From XBB1006 sp051877515 (GTDB lineage: Bacteria; Bacillota; Clostridia; Lachnospirales; Lachnospiraceae): a stretch of 64,000 nucleotides of DNA. The stretch covers positions 372,001 through 436,000 of the forward strand of contig JBJEIY010000017.1 in assembly GCA_051877515.1 (NCBI GenBank). The letters run 5' to 3'. A program made the translations under genes and the position numbers. Positions 41,896 to 51,114 of the stretch are shown in pieces. The notes under the pieces were generated by a model. The model worked only from the letters and a program-made list of their open reading frames with translations, searched no databases and was not told where the DNA came from. The first letter of the stretch is position 1. Each line of letters begins with the position of its first letter.

Positions 41896-42819
41896 ATGGG
41901 AAATACATTAGATCTGTTGAAACGTATCAATGACAGGTACAGAAAAATGAGCAAGGGTCAAAAACTTCTTGCCACATATATTTCGGAACAATATTCCAGT
42001 GCGGTATTCTTTACTGCAGCCCAGTTAGGGGACAAAGTCGGGGTGAGTGAATCTACAGTGGTACGATTTGCCACATCCCTGGGTTATAAGGGTTATCCTG
42101 AGTTTCAGAAAGCGATGGAAGAACTGGTTCAGAATAAGTTAAATCATTCCGGTACTACAGATGCGGTGTATGAGAATCTGAATCAGAATGAGATCCTATC
42201 CACGGTTTTACGAACGGATGCAAAACGAGTGGAAGAGACGTTAAAGCACATCGACGAAGATGCCTTCGAACTGGCGGTGGAACTGTTGGATAGTTCAAAG
42301 AATATTTATATCATAGGTTTAAGAAGCTGTGCACCTTTGGCACAATTTCTTTCTTTTTATCTTAGTTTACTGTATGACCATGTGCATCTGATTTCCACCA
42401 GCAGTTCCAGCGAACTTTTTGAACAGATGGTTCATATCGGGAAAAATGATGTGATTCTTGGAATCAGTTTTCCACGTTATTCCCTGCGTACATTAAAGGC
42501 ATTGGAATATGCAAATAATAAAAATGCAAAAGTCATCACTTTGACAGACAGTATCCATTCCCCCATGAATCTATATTCATCCTGTAATCTGGTTGCGTTA
42601 AGCGAAATGTCTTCTGTTGTGGATTCCCTGACGGCACCGCTTAGTGTGATTAATGCACTGATCATTTCTTTATATATGAGAAGATCCAATCAGGTGATCC
42701 GTAACCTGGATGAGTTGGAACGTATTTGGAACGATTATCAGGTATATAGCTCTGATGAGATAGATTACATTGATGATTCCATGAAGATGAGATATCGAAG
42801 ACCGGAGAAAAAACAGTGA
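41896..42819 (+). CDS. MurR/RpiR family transcriptional regulator
   Basis: Sugar-phosphate-responsive regulator family. Residues 1-77 form the helix-turn-helix domain (GDKVGVSESTVVRFATSLGY) and about 125-260 the SIS sugar-phosphate-binding domain (IYIIGLRSCAPLAQFL, DVILGISFPRYSLRTL). The ATG at 41896 has GGAAAGG at proper distance, unlike the ATG at 41890. Its ligand and targets are unknown; no sugar catabolic genes are adjacent. The stop overlaps the next gene's GTG start by 4 nt. Confidence 0.88.
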   Translation: MGNTLDLLKRINDRYRKMSKGQKLLATYISEQYSSAVFFTAAQLGDKVGVSESTVVRFATSLGYKGYPEFQKAMEELVQNKLNHSGTTDAVYENLNQNEILSTVLRTDAKRVEETLKHIDEDAFELAVELLDSSKNIYIIGLRSCAPLAQFLSFYLSLLYDHVHLISTSSSSELFEQMVHIGKNDVILGISFPRYSLRTLKALEYANNKNAKVITLTDSIHSPMNLYSSCNLVALSEMSSVVDSLTAPLSVINALIISLYMRRSNQVIRNLDELERIWNDYQVYSSDEIDYIDDSMKMRYRRPEKKQ

Positions 42820-44069
42820 AACAAATCGTGGTAGTGGGTGGTGGAGCCGCAGGCATGATGGCAGCGGTGGCAGCCGCAGAAAATGGGCATAAAGTCACCC
42901 TGATAGAAAAAAATGAAAAACTTGGAAAAAAGATTTATATAACAGGAAAAGGCCGGTGTAATCTGACCAATGATTGTGATGTTCAGGATCTGTTTAAACA
43001 GATCCTGCGAAATCCCAAATTTTTGTATTCTGCTGTTTATGAATTTGATAATTATATGGTACAGCAGTTTTTTGAAAGCTGGGGCTGCCCGGTGAAAGTG
43101 GAACGGGGAGACCGTGTTTTTCCGGTTTCCGACCATGCATCTGATGTTACAAAAGCATTGGAAAAAGCGATGAAAGCATCCGGTGTCCAGATCCTCCTCC
43201 AAACTCAGGTTACTCAATTGATCGTAAACCAGGAGGAAAAAATCGCGGGAGTGCGCATAACGGGGGGCAAAGGTCATTCTTTTTCCAATGAATTAAGGGC
43301 AGATGCCGTGATCCTGGCTACAGGAGGAGTTTCTTATCCCAGTACAGGAAGTAATGGTGATGGAATCCGTTATGCACAAAAACTTGGACACTCTATTCAG
43401 CCATTAGTGCCAAGTCTTGTTCCTTTTGAGACGAAAGAAACTTTTGTAAAGGATCTTATGGGATTGTCTTTAAAGAATGTTTCTGCTACTATTACAGACG
43501 GGAAAGGAAAAAAGCTATATTCTGAATTTGGAGAGCTGCTGTTTACGCATTTTGGCGTTAGCGGACCACTCATGCTATCTGCATCAGCTGCCGTGAATGA
43601 TGTAATTGGAAGAGAAGAACTATATCTTTCGATTGATCTGAAGCCATCCTTAAGTAAAGAACAGCTGGATAAACGAATACTTCGTGAATTTGATGATAAT
43701 AAGAATCGAAAGTTTAAAAATGCTGTCAGTTCTCTTTTCCCGGGAAAGCTAACGCCTGTTATGGTCGAATTATCAGGAATTGATGCAGAACTTGCAGTTC
43801 ATGAAATAACAAAAGCACAGCGGGATAAGTTTGTAACACTAATGAAATCTTTCCCGTTAACACTTTTAAGACTTCGCGGTTTTGATGAGGCAATTGTGAC
43901 AAGGGGCGGAGTGGATGTTAAACAGATCAATCCATCCACTATGGAGTCAAAACTGGTTCCGGGACTGTATTTTGCAGGAGAAATCATAGACTGTGATGCT
44001 TATACGGGTGGATTTAATCTGCAGATTGCCTGGTCCACAGGACACCTGGCAGGAAGTCATATCGAATAA
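42816..44069 (+). CDS. FAD-dependent oxidoreductase, BaiN/HI0933 family
   Basis: Flavoprotein with an N-terminal dinucleotide fold VVVGGGAAGMMAAVAAAENG and EKNEKLGKKIYITGKGRCNLTN, and the late FAD contact GLYFAGEIIDCDAYTGGFNLQIAWSTG-type sequence near the C-terminus. It is 417 aa. Such proteins are widespread in Firmicutes; the BaiN-type bile acid reduction shown for one member cannot be assumed here. The start is a GTG overlapping the rpiR stop. Confidence 0.88.
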   Translation: MKQIVVVGGGAAGMMAAVAAAENGHKVTLIEKNEKLGKKIYITGKGRCNLTNDCDVQDLFKQILRNPKFLYSAVYEFDNYMVQQFFESWGCPVKVERGDRVFPVSDHASDVTKALEKAMKASGVQILLQTQVTQLIVNQEEKIAGVRITGGKGHSFSNELRADAVILATGGVSYPSTGSNGDGIRYAQKLGHSIQPLVPSLVPFETKETFVKDLMGLSLKNVSATITDGKGKKLYSEFGELLFTHFGVSGPLMLSASAAVNDVIGREELYLSIDLKPSLSKEQLDKRILREFDDNKNRKFKNAVSSLFPGKLTPVMVELSGIDAELAVHEITKAQRDKFVTLMKSFPLTLLRLRGFDEAIVTRGGVDVKQINPSTMESKLVPGLYFAGEIIDCDAYTGGFNLQIAWSTGHLAGSHIE

Positions 44070-44086
44070 GATAGGAGAGATTAGTT

Positions 44087-44764
44087 ATGAGTTTTAATAT
44101 TGCCATTGACGGACCGGCAGGAGCCGGTAAAAGTACAATATCCAAGGCATTGGCCCAAAAGCTTGGGTTTGTTTATTTTGATACCGGAGCAACGTATCGT
44201 GCGCTGGCATATTTTGTGCTGCAGTCTGACATAAATCCGGATAATGAAGAAGAGATTTCGAAAGAGGTTCAAAATGCGTCAGTTTCAATCAGGTATGAAA
44301 ACGGTGAGCAACAGGTTTATCTTAACGGAAAAAACTGCACAAAGTTTTTGAGAGAAGAAAAGATCGGTAATACAGCCTCTAAGATCAGTGCTTATAAAGC
44401 TGTCCGGGCACATCTTTTAAGTCTGCAGCAGGAAATTGCAAAAACAACGGATATTATTATGGATGGCCGGGATGTCGGAACCTGTGTGTTACCGGATGCA
44501 CAGGTGAAGATTTTTTTGACGGCCAGTGTACAAACCCGTGCAAAGAGAAGATATGAGGAACTTCTTTTAAAGGGGCAGGATGCTGATCTCGGTCAGATAG
44601 AGAAAGATATAGAAGAACGGGATATACGGGATATGTCCCGTGCGATAGCACCTCTAAAGCAGGCAGAGGATGCGATTTTGGTGGATTCTTCATATATGAA
44701 TATTGATGACGTGGTAAACCACATTCTTTCTATCGTGAACAGTAAAAAACGGCAGGCGGAGTGA
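44087..44764 (+). CDS. cmk: Cytidylate kinase
   Basis: Phosphorylates CMP/dCMP using ATP. P-loop IDGPAGAGKST at residues 6-16, DTGATYRALAYF in the NMP-binding domain, and the IMDGRDVGTCVLPDA block are all present, with RDxxRxxxPLK-like DMSRAIAPLKQA near the end. At 225 aa it is normal. It is followed by ispH and an S1-domain protein, the common Clostridial order cmk-ispH-rpsA. Confidence 0.96.
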   Translation: MSFNIAIDGPAGAGKSTISKALAQKLGFVYFDTGATYRALAYFVLQSDINPDNEEEISKEVQNASVSIRYENGEQQVYLNGKNCTKFLREEKIGNTASKISAYKAVRAHLLSLQQEIAKTTDIIMDGRDVGTCVLPDAQVKIFLTASVQTRAKRRYEELLLKGQDADLGQIEKDIEERDIRDMSRAIAPLKQAEDAILVDSSYMNIDDVVNHILSIVNSKKRQAE

Positions 44765-44769
44765 ACAGG

Positions 44770-45624
44770 ATGAAGGTAACAGTAGCAAAGAGTGCAGGAT
44801 TTTGTTTTGGAGTAAAAAGGGCGGTAGACCAGGTCTATCAGTGTGTAGAGGATTCTAAACTTCCCGTTTATACCTATGGTCCCATTATCCATAATGAAGA
44901 AGTGATCCATGAATTAGAAAAGAAAGGCGTTCAGGTAATCCATAGTGTACAGGATGCAAGCCGGTGTTCCGACGGCATATTGATCCTTCGTTCTCACGGA
45001 GTATCCAAAGAGGTGCAGGGTAGATTAAGTGAATCGGTACTTACGTTAAAGGATGCGACTTGTCCGTTTGTAAAGCGGATTCATGATTTAGTGGCTTCTC
45101 ACAGTGAGCAGGGAGATACGATCGTGATCATTGGTGATCCGGATCATCCGGAAGTACAGGGAATCAGCGGTTGGAGCAGTGCGAAGCGTACGGTGGTCCT
45201 GAATTCCAGGCAGGAAGCAGAAGATTTTCTGGCAGATAAATTCGAGAAAATCTGTATTGTATCTCAAACGACATACAACTACAATAAATTTCAAGAATTA
45301 GTTGAAATTATAACAAAAAAAGGTTATGATATAAATGTTATCAACACGATTTGTAATGCAACGCAGGAGAGACAGAAAGAGGCGATCTCTCTGGCCCGGC
45401 AGTCAGATGCCATGATTGTGATTGGTAGTTTTACAAGTTCAAATACTACTAAGTTGTACGAACTATGTAAGAAAGAATGCGCAAATACTTACTATATACA
45501 AACCATTGACGATCTTGATGTTAACAAGATTCAAAAATTCCATTCTGTAGGTATTACTGCAGGGGCATCTACCCCACACAAATTAATTGAGGAGGTTCAA
45601 AAGTATGTCAGAAATGAGCTTTGA
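44770..45624 (+). CDS. ispH: 4-hydroxy-3-methylbut-2-enyl diphosphate reductase
   Basis: Last enzyme of the MEP isoprenoid pathway, a [4Fe-4S] protein. Cluster cysteines are in SAGFCFGVKRA, KDATCPFVKR and NTICNATQERQ; the substrate His is in GPIIHNEEV and the SHG of LRSHGVSKEV follows. The ATG at 44770 fits the GGCGGAG ribosome-binding site better than the GTG at 44761. The end overlaps the S1 gene by 20 nt. Confidence 0.96.
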   Translation: MKVTVAKSAGFCFGVKRAVDQVYQCVEDSKLPVYTYGPIIHNEEVIHELEKKGVQVIHSVQDASRCSDGILILRSHGVSKEVQGRLSESVLTLKDATCPFVKRIHDLVASHSEQGDTIVIIGDPDHPEVQGISGWSSAKRTVVLNSRQEAEDFLADKFEKICIVSQTTYNYNKFQELVEIITKKGYDINVINTICNATQERQKEAISLARQSDAMIVIGSFTSSNTTKLYELCKKECANTYYIQTIDDLDVNKIQKFHSVGITAGASTPHKLIEEVQKYVRNEL

Positions 45625-46753
45625 ACAAATGCTGGAAGATTCACTAAAAACAATAAGAAATGGGGAGGTCGTTGAAGGTACTGTCATTGGTGTGAAACCG
45701 GAAGAAATCGTACTTAATATCGGATATAAGGCTGATGGTATTTTAACAAGAAGCGAGTATTCCAATGAGCCGGTTGATTTAACTACGGTTGTTAAAGTCG
45801 GCGATAAGATGGATGTTAAAGTTGTTAAAGTAAATGACGGCGATGGACAGGTATTGCTTTCCTATAAGCGTCTTCAGGCAGAGAAAGGCAATAAGCGTCT
45901 GGAGGAAGCTTTTAATAACCATGAAGTATTAAAGGCTAATGTAAGTGAAGTCCTTTCCGGAGGATTAGGTGTTGTGATTGATGAGGCGAAGGTATTCATT
46001 CCTGCAAGTCTTGTATCTGATACCTTTGAGAGAGATCTTTCCAAGTTTAAAAATCAGGAGATTGAGTTTGTGATCACCGAATTTAATCCCAGAAGACGTC
46101 GCGTGATCGGAGACAGAAGACAGCTTCTTGTTGCAAAGAAAGAAGAAATGCAGAAAGAATTGTTTTCCAGAATCCATGTTGGCGATGTTGTGGAAGGTAC
46201 CGTTAAGAATGTTACAGACTTCGGTGTATTTATTGATTTAGGCGGAGCTGATGGATTACTCCATATCTCAGAGATGTCCTGGGGAAGAGTTGAAAATCCC
46301 AAGAAGAATTTTAAAGTTGGTGATACGGTTCGCGTATTTATCAAAGATATTAAAGATACCAAAATTGCGCTTAGCATGAAGTTTGAAGATGAGAATCCAT
46401 GGCTGGATGCGGATAAACGTTATGCAGTTGGTAATGTTGTAACCGGAAAGGTTGCCAGAATGACAGATTTTGGTGCATTTGTTGAGTTGGCGGAAGGTGT
46501 GGATGCATTACTTCATGTTTCCCAGATTTCCAGAGAGCATATTGAGAAACCTTCTGATGTTCTTACTGTTGGACAGGAAATCGAAGCAAAGATCGTTGAT
46601 TTCAATGAAGCTGATAAGAAGATCAGCCTGAGCATCAAAGCATTATTGGAGCCGGAAGAAAAAGAGACAAAAGAAGAAGCACCGGAAGAGGATGCTGATA
46701 TTGCTGATGTAAACATTGAAGAGGTTGCAGCAAGTCTGGAAGACGAACAGTAA
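45605..46753 (+). CDS. rpsA: S1 RNA-binding domain protein (ribosomal protein S1-like, four S1 domains)
   Basis: Has four consecutive S1 domains: about residues 18-90, 105-175, 192-262 and 278-350, each beginning with a G-x-x-V-x-x-x-V-type strand such as GDVVEGTVKNVTDFGVFIDLGG in part. An acidic tail rich in Glu follows. Firmicute S1 homologues are shorter than the six-domain E. coli S1 and probably help mRNA binding or translation. The ATG at 45605 follows GAGGAGG; an upstream in-frame TTG is rejected. In some Clostridia this gene is fused to ispH; here the two overlap. Confidence 0.9.
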   Translation: MSEMSFEQMLEDSLKTIRNGEVVEGTVIGVKPEEIVLNIGYKADGILTRSEYSNEPVDLTTVVKVGDKMDVKVVKVNDGDGQVLLSYKRLQAEKGNKRLEEAFNNHEVLKANVSEVLSGGLGVVIDEAKVFIPASLVSDTFERDLSKFKNQEIEFVITEFNPRRRRVIGDRRQLLVAKKEEMQKELFSRIHVGDVVEGTVKNVTDFGVFIDLGGADGLLHISEMSWGRVENPKKNFKVGDTVRVFIKDIKDTKIALSMKFEDENPWLDADKRYAVGNVVTGKVARMTDFGAFVELAEGVDALLHVSQISREHIEKPSDVLTVGQEIEAKIVDFNEADKKISLSIKALLEPEEKETKEEAPEEDADIADVNIEEVAASLEDEQ

Positions 46754-46765
46754 AAGAGGTGTTTT

Positions 46766-47554
46766 ATGCCGATTTTAAATGGATATGAGGAATTTAAGAA
46801 AGACGTTTTTTCCATGACGAAGATCGATCTTAATTCGTATAAGGAAAAACAGATGAAACGGCGTATTGATACTCTGATCGGCAAGAATAAGTGTGACTCC
46901 TACAAAGCCTATGTATCCTTGTTAAAATCTGATAAGGCCAGATTTGAAGAGTTCATTAATTTTCTTACCATCAACGTTTCTGAATTCTATCGTAATCCGG
47001 AGCAATGGGTGATTCTTGACAAAGAAGTTTTTCCGTCCCTGATCAAAAAATTCGGAACAGGCCTTAAAATCTGGAGCGCGGCATGTTCTACAGGGGATGA
47101 ACCCTATTCATTGGTTATGGCTTTAAGCCGGCATATGCCACTGGACAAGATTAAGATCATAGCAACCGATATAGATAAGCAGGTTCTTGCCAAAGCAAAA
47201 GTTGGATTGTATTCTGCGAAAAGCATTGCGAATGTACCTGCAGATTTTAAGAAGAAATTCTTCACGGAAATAGGCGGTTCCTACCAAATCTCTGATTCCA
47301 TTAAACAGCGAGTGGAGTTTAAGGAACATAACTTACTGCTGGATCCTTATCCAACAGGCTGCCATTTAATTGTTTGCAGAAATGTATTGATCTATTTTAC
47401 GGAGGAAGCAAAAGAGGACATTTACAAGAAATTCAGCAGCTCCCTGGTAGCAGGCGGAAGTTTGTTTATCGGAAGTACGGAGCAGATCATGAATTATAAA
47501 GAATTAGGCTTTGAAAGAGCAAAATCATTCTTTTTCAATAAGAATGTTGTCTAA
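46766..47554 (+). CDS. cheR: CheR-type protein-glutamate O-methyltransferase
   Basis: SAM-dependent methyltransferase that normally methylates chemoreceptors. The N-terminal helical domain includes MKRRIDTLIGKN; the catalytic domain has SEFYRNPEQW, WSAACSTGDEPYSLVM (SAM motif), ATDIDKQVLAKAK, and CRNVLIYFTEEAKE. It is 262 aa. No chemotaxis or flagellar gene is adjacent, so it is an orphan copy here; a terminator follows. Confidence 0.92.
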   Translation: MPILNGYEEFKKDVFSMTKIDLNSYKEKQMKRRIDTLIGKNKCDSYKAYVSLLKSDKARFEEFINFLTINVSEFYRNPEQWVILDKEVFPSLIKKFGTGLKIWSAACSTGDEPYSLVMALSRHMPLDKIKIIATDIDKQVLAKAKVGLYSAKSIANVPADFKKKFFTEIGGSYQISDSIKQRVEFKEHNLLLDPYPTGCHLIVCRNVLIYFTEEAKEDIYKKFSSSLVAGGSLFIGSTEQIMNYKELGFERAKSFFFNKNVV

Positions 47555-47560
47555 GTGTGA

Positions 47561-47609
47561 AAAGGGTTACTGTTGCAGCGAATCATGATCGCAAACAGTA
47601 ACCTTTTTT
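47561..47609. terminator. Terminator between convergent cheR and YprB-like genes
   Basis: AAAGGGTTACTGTT (47561-47574) pairs with AACAGTAACCTTTTTT (47594-47609), with one mismatch near the base, giving T-runs suitable for the + strand and an A-rich start that yields T's on the - strand. It may stop transcription from both sides. Confidence 0.85.
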
Positions 47610-47620
47610 GTTGTTTCTAT

Positions 47621-48640
47621 TCAAACCCATTTCATGAGAAGATCCAAAACCTGTTTGATGTATGGTTGGAATACTTTTTCAGAATGTATATTTTCTTCAT
47701 TTAGAAGGAATTTCCCGTAGGAAGTTTCCAATGTAGCCGGTTTAATGTCTGCTTTGTCCACAGCACCTGCAAGCTCTTTTAAAATAGCCATGTCCTCTTT
47801 TTCAAGATAATAATAGTTTTTGTAATCTGTATAGGGAACATAGATTTTATCCTCTACCACCGGAACAGCCAGTTTCAGCATAGTATCATTCAAAGTAAGA
47901 TAATAGTTATTCTTTGTATAGGAAACCGGTTTTGGAACAGGACTTGTAAGTTGTGCACAGATCAGAAGATTTTCCGTCTTATTACCAAAATAATCAGTGG
48001 CCGGTATGCGTGTTGCATCCAGAAAACGGTATTCTCCATTGAAGGCAAGGCGGTAAGACACCATGGATAAAATATGAATTAAACCTACCAAATCTTCATA
48101 GTTATGTAGTAGTAGCAGCTTTTCCTCTTCCGGACTTTGGCTCTTTTCGTATTCAAAATAATGCTTTATCAGCTCACCGCCGGAATACAGATCCTTTCTT
48201 TTGATCCCAAGAAAGTTCTCTAATGCTTTTTGTTTCAGGTTTTCCAATTTCAGGATTTCCTGCATTGGTTTGATTATTTTATAGATGTCTGAAGAAATAA
48301 GATGTGCAGTGGGATAGGGTAGACCGTATTTTTTTGCTTTTTCATTTAAAAAAGGAATATCAAATCCGTCACCATTATAAGTAATGCACCGGGTATATCC
48401 ACCACAAACATCTGTAAATTCTTTCAGAATATCTTTTTCTTCTTCTTTTTGGGAGGATAAGATCTGTGTAATGTTAAGGCGGCCGTCCTTGTAACTAACC
48501 CAACCAATCATATAAAGAAAGGAGGTTTTTGGTGAAAAACCGGTGGTTTCTATGTCAAAGATCAGGGAATCTTCGGATAATTCCATTGGATAGTCTATCC
48601 CCAGTTCTGTTAATGAAATCTGTTGCTTCTCGATGTACAT
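47621..48640 (-). CDS. RNase H-like exonuclease domain protein, YprB type
   Basis: DEDD-family 3'-5' exonuclease fold. Motifs are FDIETTGFSP (Exo I, Asp/Glu), TYNGDGFDIPFL (Exo II), and LHNYEDLVGL (Exo III with the final Asp). After about residue 210 there is a tail rich in Lys/Tyr of unknown function. It is 339 aa, matching YprB-like proteins that often accompany a metallophosphoesterase or helicase. Substrate is unknown. Confidence 0.85.
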   Translation of the reverse strand: MYIEKQQISLTELGIDYPMELSEDSLIFDIETTGFSPKTSFLYMIGWVSYKDGRLNITQILSSQKEEEKDILKEFTDVCGGYTRCITYNGDGFDIPFLNEKAKKYGLPYPTAHLISSDIYKIIKPMQEILKLENLKQKALENFLGIKRKDLYSGGELIKHYFEYEKSQSPEEEKLLLLHNYEDLVGLIHILSMVSYRLAFNGEYRFLDATRIPATDYFGNKTENLLICAQLTSPVPKPVSYTKNNYYLTLNDTMLKLAVPVVEDKIYVPYTDYKNYYYLEKEDMAILKELAGAVDKADIKPATLETSYGKFLLNEENIHSEKVFQPYIKQVLDLLMKWV

Positions 48641-48752
48641 TTAGATATTCACTCCTGCATCTTCTTTCGGACATTAGAATTTGTCATGTCTAAAAAAAGT
48701 AATTTTACTTATAAATGTTACATTTAATTATAACATACATTAAGTTTTATGA

Positions 48753-48800
48753 TATAATTTTTTTAGCTTTCCCGGAGTTTCATGCAACAACTGCGGGAAA
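48753..48800 (+). promoter_or_regulatory. rnf operon promoter -10 and leader hairpin
   Basis: TATAAT (48753-48758) with an extended TGA upstream lies 82 bp before rnfC; no strong -35 is evident. Directly downstream TTTCCCG (48768-48774) pairs with CGGGAAA (48794-48800), with an inner AGTT/AACT step and an A-run after it. The leader hairpin may stabilise the message or attenuate the operon. Together with a minus-strand upstream region this fills the gap from 48641 to 48839. Confidence 0.5.
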
Positions 48801-48839
48801 AAAAGTATGTAAGGAAAAATTTAGAAAAGAGGGCTAAGA

Positions 48840-50162
48840 ATGGGAGTATTAACTTTCAAGGGTGGAGTCCATCCTTATGAAGGAAAGGAGCTTTCCAAAG
48901 ATAAACCGGTTAAGGCTTATCTTCCGCAGAAAGATCTTGCATTTCCTTTATCGCAGCACATTGGTGCACCTGCTAATCCCGTTGTAGAGAAAGGTGATCA
49001 TGTGTTGGCCGGACAGCTGATTGCTGAAGCCGGTGGCTTTGTTTCTGCACCGGTTTACTCCAGTGTGTCAGGAACAGTAAAATCCATCGAAAAAAGAAGA
49101 ACTGCCACAGGAACTATGGTTGATTCCATTATCATTGAAAATGATGGTGAGTATAACCACGTTGAGTATGAAGCAGTGGAAGATGTCAGTGCGTTGAGTC
49201 GTGAAGAGATCATTGAAAAGATCAAAAAAGCAGGTATTGTCGGAATGGGTGGAGCAGGATTCCCTACCCATGTAAAATTATCTCCGAAAGAACCTGAAAA
49301 AATCGATTACATTATTGCCAACTGTGCGGAATGTGAACCGTATCTGACCTCCGACTACCGTTTGATGTTAGAAGAACCGGAGAGTCTTGTTGGCGGTATG
49401 CAAATGCTGGTTTCTTTGTTTGATAATGCGGTGGGTGTGATTGCCGTAGAAGACAATAAACCGGATTGTATAGAATTACTGACCAAACTGACAGAAGATG
49501 TACCTAAGGTTGAAGTCAGAGCCTTAAAGACGAAATATCCGCAGGGTTCTGAGCGTCAGCTTATTTATGCTGTTACGGGAAGAGCGATCAATTCATCCAT
49601 GCTTCCTGCAGATGCAGGCTGTATTGTGGATAATACAGCAACTGTGATCAATGCATACAAAGCTGTAAAAGAGGGCAAACCTCTGACTCATCGTGTAGTA
49701 ACCATTACAGGTGATGCAATCAATGATCCAAGAAACTTTGATGTTTTATTTGGAACCAGCTTTGCAGAACTTGTAGAAGCTGCGGGAGGATTTAAAGAGC
49801 AGCCTGAAAAGATCATTTCAGGTGGTCCTATGATGGGATTTGCTGTATTTGATTATGATTTTCCGGCTGTAAAAACAACTTCTTCTCTGTTATGTCTTAC
49901 AAAGGATGAGGTAGCTGCTAATGAGCCTACTGCCTGCATTAACTGTGGACGTTGTGTTGAAGTATGTCCATCCAGACTGATCCCGTCCAGACTTGCTAAG
50001 ATCATGGATCACGGAGATATTGAAACATTTGAGAAGTTAAATGGTGTGGAATGTGTGGAATGCGGCAGCTGTAGTTTTATCTGCCCGGCAAAACGTCATC
50101 TTGCACAGTCCATCCGGGCAGGACGGCAGACCGTTCTTGCAAACAGACGTAAACAAAAATAG
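48840..50162 (+). CDS. rnfC: Rnf complex subunit C (NADH- and ferredoxin-linked electron transfer)
   Basis: Peripheral electron-input subunit. The NADH/flavin region has GIVGMGGAGFPTHVKL around residue 135-150; two [4Fe-4S] motifs, CINCGRCVEVCP and CVECGSCSFICP, lie near residues 363-420. It is 440 aa, typical for Clostridial RnfC. It starts the complete rnfCDGEAB operon, which couples reduced ferredoxin oxidation with NAD+ to Na+ or H+ translocation. Confidence 0.97.
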   Translation: MGVLTFKGGVHPYEGKELSKDKPVKAYLPQKDLAFPLSQHIGAPANPVVEKGDHVLAGQLIAEAGGFVSAPVYSSVSGTVKSIEKRRTATGTMVDSIIIENDGEYNHVEYEAVEDVSALSREEIIEKIKKAGIVGMGGAGFPTHVKLSPKEPEKIDYIIANCAECEPYLTSDYRLMLEEPESLVGGMQMLVSLFDNAVGVIAVEDNKPDCIELLTKLTEDVPKVEVRALKTKYPQGSERQLIYAVTGRAINSSMLPADAGCIVDNTATVINAYKAVKEGKPLTHRVVTITGDAINDPRNFDVLFGTSFAELVEAAGGFKEQPEKIISGGPMMGFAVFDYDFPAVKTTSSLLCLTKDEVAANEPTACINCGRCVEVCPSRLIPSRLAKIMDHGDIETFEKLNGVECVECGSCSFICPAKRHLAQSIRAGRQTVLANRRKQK

Positions 50163-50178
50163 GAAGAGGTGTAAACAA

Positions 50179-51114
50179 GTGAGTGAATTATTAAACGTAT
50201 CTTCATCACCGCATGTTCGTTCTAAAGATACCACCAGCCGCATTATGCTTTATGTGATCATCGGTTTACTTCCGGCGGCCTGCTTTGGTGTATATAACTT
50301 TGGAATTTCAGCGTTGATCTTAATTCTGGTATGTATCGCAAGCTGTGTGATCTCAGAATACATATTTAATGTTATAACCAAGAGAAAACAGACTGTTCAG
50401 GACTTAAGTGCAGTTGTAACAGGTCTTTTATTAGCCTTAAACCTTCCGTCATCACTTCCCTGGTATTTGGCTGTGATTGGAAGTGTATTTGGTATTGTTT
50501 TGGTAAAAATGGTATTTGGAGGAATTGGTCAGAACTTCATGAACCCTGCACTGGGTGCCAGATGTTTTATGCTGATTTCTTTTACCGGATATATGACTAA
50601 TTTTACCTATGATGGAGTTTCAACAGCGACTCCGCTTGCTTTATTAAAAGCAGGTCAGTCAGTAAAGACCATGGATCTTCTTGTGGGAACTACAGCAGGA
50701 ACCATTGGTGAGACCAGTGTGATCGCAATCCTTATTGGAGCGATCTTCCTGATCCTGATGGGAGTCATTGATCTTTCCATTCCGGGAAGTTATTTGATTT
50801 CTTTCTCTGTTTTCACATTGTTATTTGCAGGACATGGATTAGATCTTACATTTCTGGTTGCAGAACTTTGCGGCGGTGGATTAATGCTTGGTGCATTCTT
50901 CATGGCTACGGATTATGCTACCAGTCCGATCACTACCAGAGGAAGAGTGATCTTTGGTATTTGTTTGGGAATCCTTACCGGTGTATTCCGTTTCTTCGGA
51001 GCATCCGCAGAGGGCGTTTCCTATGCCATTATCTTCTGCAACCTTCTGGTACCGTTGATCGATAAGATCACTGTCCCGAAAGCATTTGGCAAAGGAGGCA
51101 GGGCTCATGAATAG
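50179..51114 (+). CDS. rnfD: Rnf complex subunit D
   Basis: Integral membrane subunit carrying covalent FMN. The 311-residue product has about eight to nine helices; the flavinylation region is DGVSTATPLA, with the Thr near residue 155-160. The start is a GTG at 50179 with AGGAAGAGG upstream; a longer frame from 50041 lies inside rnfC and is rejected. Confidence 0.95.
   Translation: MSELLNVSSSPHVRSKDTTSRIMLYVIIGLLPAACFGVYNFGISALILILVCIASCVISEYIFNVITKRKQTVQDLSAVVTGLLLALNLPSSLPWYLAVIGSVFGIVLVKMVFGGIGQNFMNPALGARCFMLISFTGYMTNFTYDGVSTATPLALLKAGQSVKTMDLLVGTTAGTIGETSVIAILIGAIFLILMGVIDLSIPGSYLISFSVFTLLFAGHGLDLTFLVAELCGGGLMLGAFFMATDYATSPITTRGRVIFGICLGILTGVFRFFGASAEGVSYAIIFCNLLVPLIDKITVPKAFGKGGRAHE

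Noticed and set aside
50041..50178. Long N-terminal extension of rnfD inside rnfC
   Set aside because: RnfD homologues begin near the GTG at 50179, which has a proper ribosome-binding site.
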